Of a DNA stretch of 6,020 nucleotides, positions 4,817-6,020 are shown in pieces. The first letter of the stretch is position 1. The number at the start of each line of letters is the position of its first letter. The notes beneath the pieces are model-generated. The model was not told the DNA's origin. It was given only the letters and a program-made list of their open reading frames with translations, and made no database searches. Origin of the DNA: an uncultured Clostridia bacterium (GTDB taxonomy: Bacteria; Bacillota; Clostridia; Christensenellales; CAG-138); NCBI GenBank assembly GCA_937900325.1, contig CALCEX010000083.1:1-6020 (forward strand), given 5' to 3'. A program made the position numbers and the translations under genes.

Positions 4817-6020
4817 TTATTTCTTCGCGTCGGGCAGGAGTTCCTTGCGGGTAAGGTCGATCTTGCCATCGGGCTTGATCGCTATGACGCGAACCAGTAT
4901 CTCATCGCCCAGCTGGACCTCGTCCTCGACCTTCTCTACCCTGTGATTTGCCAGGCGGCTTATATGTACCAGACCCTTCTTGCCGGGCTTGAGCTCCACC
5001 TGGGCGCCTATGGGCAGTATGTTCACTACCTTGCCAAGGAACACGCCGCCTACTTCTATATCGCGGCATATATCGTCTATCATGCGCTTGGCGGCAGCTG
5101 CGGCTTCGGCATCCGGAGAGGCGATAAATACGCGCCCGTCGTCCTCAAGGTCGATCTTAACGCCCGTCGCTGCGATTATGCCGTTTATGGTCTTTCCGCC
5201 GGAACCGATCACTTCCCGTATCTTATCGGGATTTATGCTGAACTGCATAATGCGGGGAGCATAGGGGGACAAGTCTGCCCTGGGCTCCTTTATGGTCTCC
5301 GCCATCTTGTCCAGTATGAACAGGCGGCCTCTGCGCGCCTGCTCAAGGGCGCGGGTAAGTATCTGCTCGTCGATGCCCTTGATCTTTATATCCATCTGAA
5401 TGGCTGTGATGCCCTCACGGGTGCCGGCTACCTTAAAGTCCATATCGCCGAGGAAGTCCTCAAGGCCCTGTATGTCGGTCAATACGGCAATATTGCCGGT
5501 GGAATCGTCCTTGATCAGGCCCATTGCAACGCCCGCTACGGGCTTCTTTATTGGAACGCCCGCGTCCATAAGCGCAAGGGTGCTGGCGCAGATAGACGCC
5601 TGTGAGGTAGAGCCATTGGAGCTTATTACCTCGGAGACCAGGCGCATGGCATAGGGGAACTCCTCCTCGGAGGGGAGCATGGGTACCAGGGCCCGCTCAG
5701 CCAGCGCGCCGTGGCCTATCTCGCGCCTGCCGGGGCTGCCTACGCGGCGTACCTCGCCCACGCTGTATGGGGGCATATTGTATTGATGCATATAACGCTT
5801 GAAGGTAACGTCGTCAATGCCGTCCAGCTCCTGTCCCTCGGAAAGGGGCGCAAGGGTGGCTATGGTCATTACCTGAGTCTGACCGCGGGTAAATACGCCG
5901 CTGCCGTGTACGCGGGGCAGTATGCCGACCTCGCTCCAGATGGGGCGTATCTCGTCCTGCGCGCGTCCATCGGGGCGTATCCTGCGGTTGATTATCTTAT
6001 CCCGCACGATCTCCTTGGTA
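4817..6020 (-). CDS. pnp: Polynucleotide phosphorylase (PNPase), C-terminal part
   Basis: The gene enters at the window edge, with the frame open to 6020 (...TKEIVRDKIINRR). The GTG at 6007 is an internal Val, used here as residue 1 for numbering. The enzyme degrades RNA 3' to 5' with phosphate, releasing nucleoside diphosphates, and works as a trimer in RNA turnover. Visible parts: the second RNase PH domain (about 14-215) with RGQTQV (41-46), SSNGSTSQAS (129-138) and DFLGDMDFKVAG (174-185), where D174, D180 and K182 match the catalytic D486, D492 and K494 of the E. coli enzyme; a KH domain (about 221-285) with the GSGG RNA-binding loop at 238-241; and an S1 domain (about 291-390) with GKKGLVHIS. 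It ends in LLPDAKK just after S1, without the longer tail of some homologues. Identity is certain. The first RNase PH domain and the helical linker lie outside the window. Confidence 0.98.
   Translation of the reverse strand, partial: TKEIVRDKIINRRIRPDGRAQDEIRPIWSEVGILPRVHGSGVFTRGQTQVMTIATLAPLSEGQELDGIDDVTFKRYMHQYNMPPYSVGEVRRVGSPGRREIGHGALAERALVPMLPSEEEFPYAMRLVSEVISSNGSTSQASICASTLALMDAGVPIKKPVAGVAMGLIKDDSTGNIAVLTDIQGLEDFLGDMDFKVAGTREGITAIQMDIKIKGIDEQILTRALEQARRGRLFILDKMAETIKEPRADLSPYAPRIMQFSINPDKIREVIGSGGKTINGIIAATGVKIDLEDDGRVFIASPDAEAAAAAKRMIDDICRDIEVGGVFLGKVVNILPIGAQVELKPGKKGLVHISRLANHRVEKVEDEVQLGDEILVRVIAIKPDGKIDLTRKELLPDAKK

Noticed and set aside
4567..4869. A 100-codon minus-strand frame overlapping the end of pnp and the start of the deacetylase-like gene
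   Set aside because: It overlaps two real genes in another frame and spans the intergenic hairpin. The Arg/Cys-rich product looks like nothing known.
4943..5605. A 220-codon open frame on the plus strand opposite pnp
   Set aside because: It lies wholly inside the certain PNPase gene, its protein has no recognisable domain and its composition (Tyr/Ala/Leu-rich) is that of a mirrored reading frame.
6005..6007. GTG at 6007 as the start of an independent short pnp gene
   Set aside because: The frame stays open and PNPase-like to the window edge (TKEI before the Val), and the family begins several hundred residues further upstream, so this is an internal Val.

Overview
The window is a single, tightly packed, one-directional gene block. 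All seven genes lie on the minus strand, so in transcription order it runs from position 6020 down to 1. Gene content and order point to a Firmicutes genome, most likely a moderately GC-rich anaerobic Clostridia (Oscillospirales/Ruminococcaceae-like). The evidence is a SepF/DivIVA division cluster, a PdaB/YlxY-type sporulation-associated protein next to pnp, and AGGAG-type ribosome binding sites. The phylum is well supported; the family is a guess from gene order and composition.

Layout in transcription order: (1) the 3' two thirds of pnp (polynucleotide phosphorylase: second RNase PH domain, KH, S1), entering from the window edge; (2) a 113-bp gap with a strong GC-rich hairpin; (3) a membrane-anchored NodB-fold protein in the position of Bacillus ylxY, whose metal-binding and catalytic motifs have all been lost; (4) 8 bp further on, an M16 zinc peptidase of the YmxG/MlpA type, starting with GTG; (5) 22 bp further on, a membrane-anchored HlyD/RND-adaptor-like protein; (6) 39 bp further on, a YggS-family PLP-binding protein, starting with TTG; (7) a 91-bp gap with an AT-rich inverted repeat, then sepF; (8) a 73-bp gap almost filled by a 48-bp imperfect palindrome, then the first 67 codons of divIVA, which run off the window at position 1.

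The block joins two neighbourhoods that are separate in Bacillus subtilis: the RNA-turnover/sporulation group (pnp-ylxY-mlpA) and the division group (ylmE-sepF-...-divIVA). The HlyD-like gene sits at the junction. The ylmG and ylmH genes that usually separate sepF from divIVA are absent between them here. Short spacings from the deacetylase-like gene through yggS suggest one transcript. The two gaps with palindromes, and the gap before sepF, are the likely places for transcript processing, partial termination or internal initiation.

No mobile element, CRISPR array, tRNA or rRNA was seen. No plus-strand gene is convincing. The main points of interest are the inactive deacetylase-like protein, the adaptor protein with no transporter partner inside a division cluster, the two related intergenic palindromes, and a sharp difference in isoleucine codon choice between genes.
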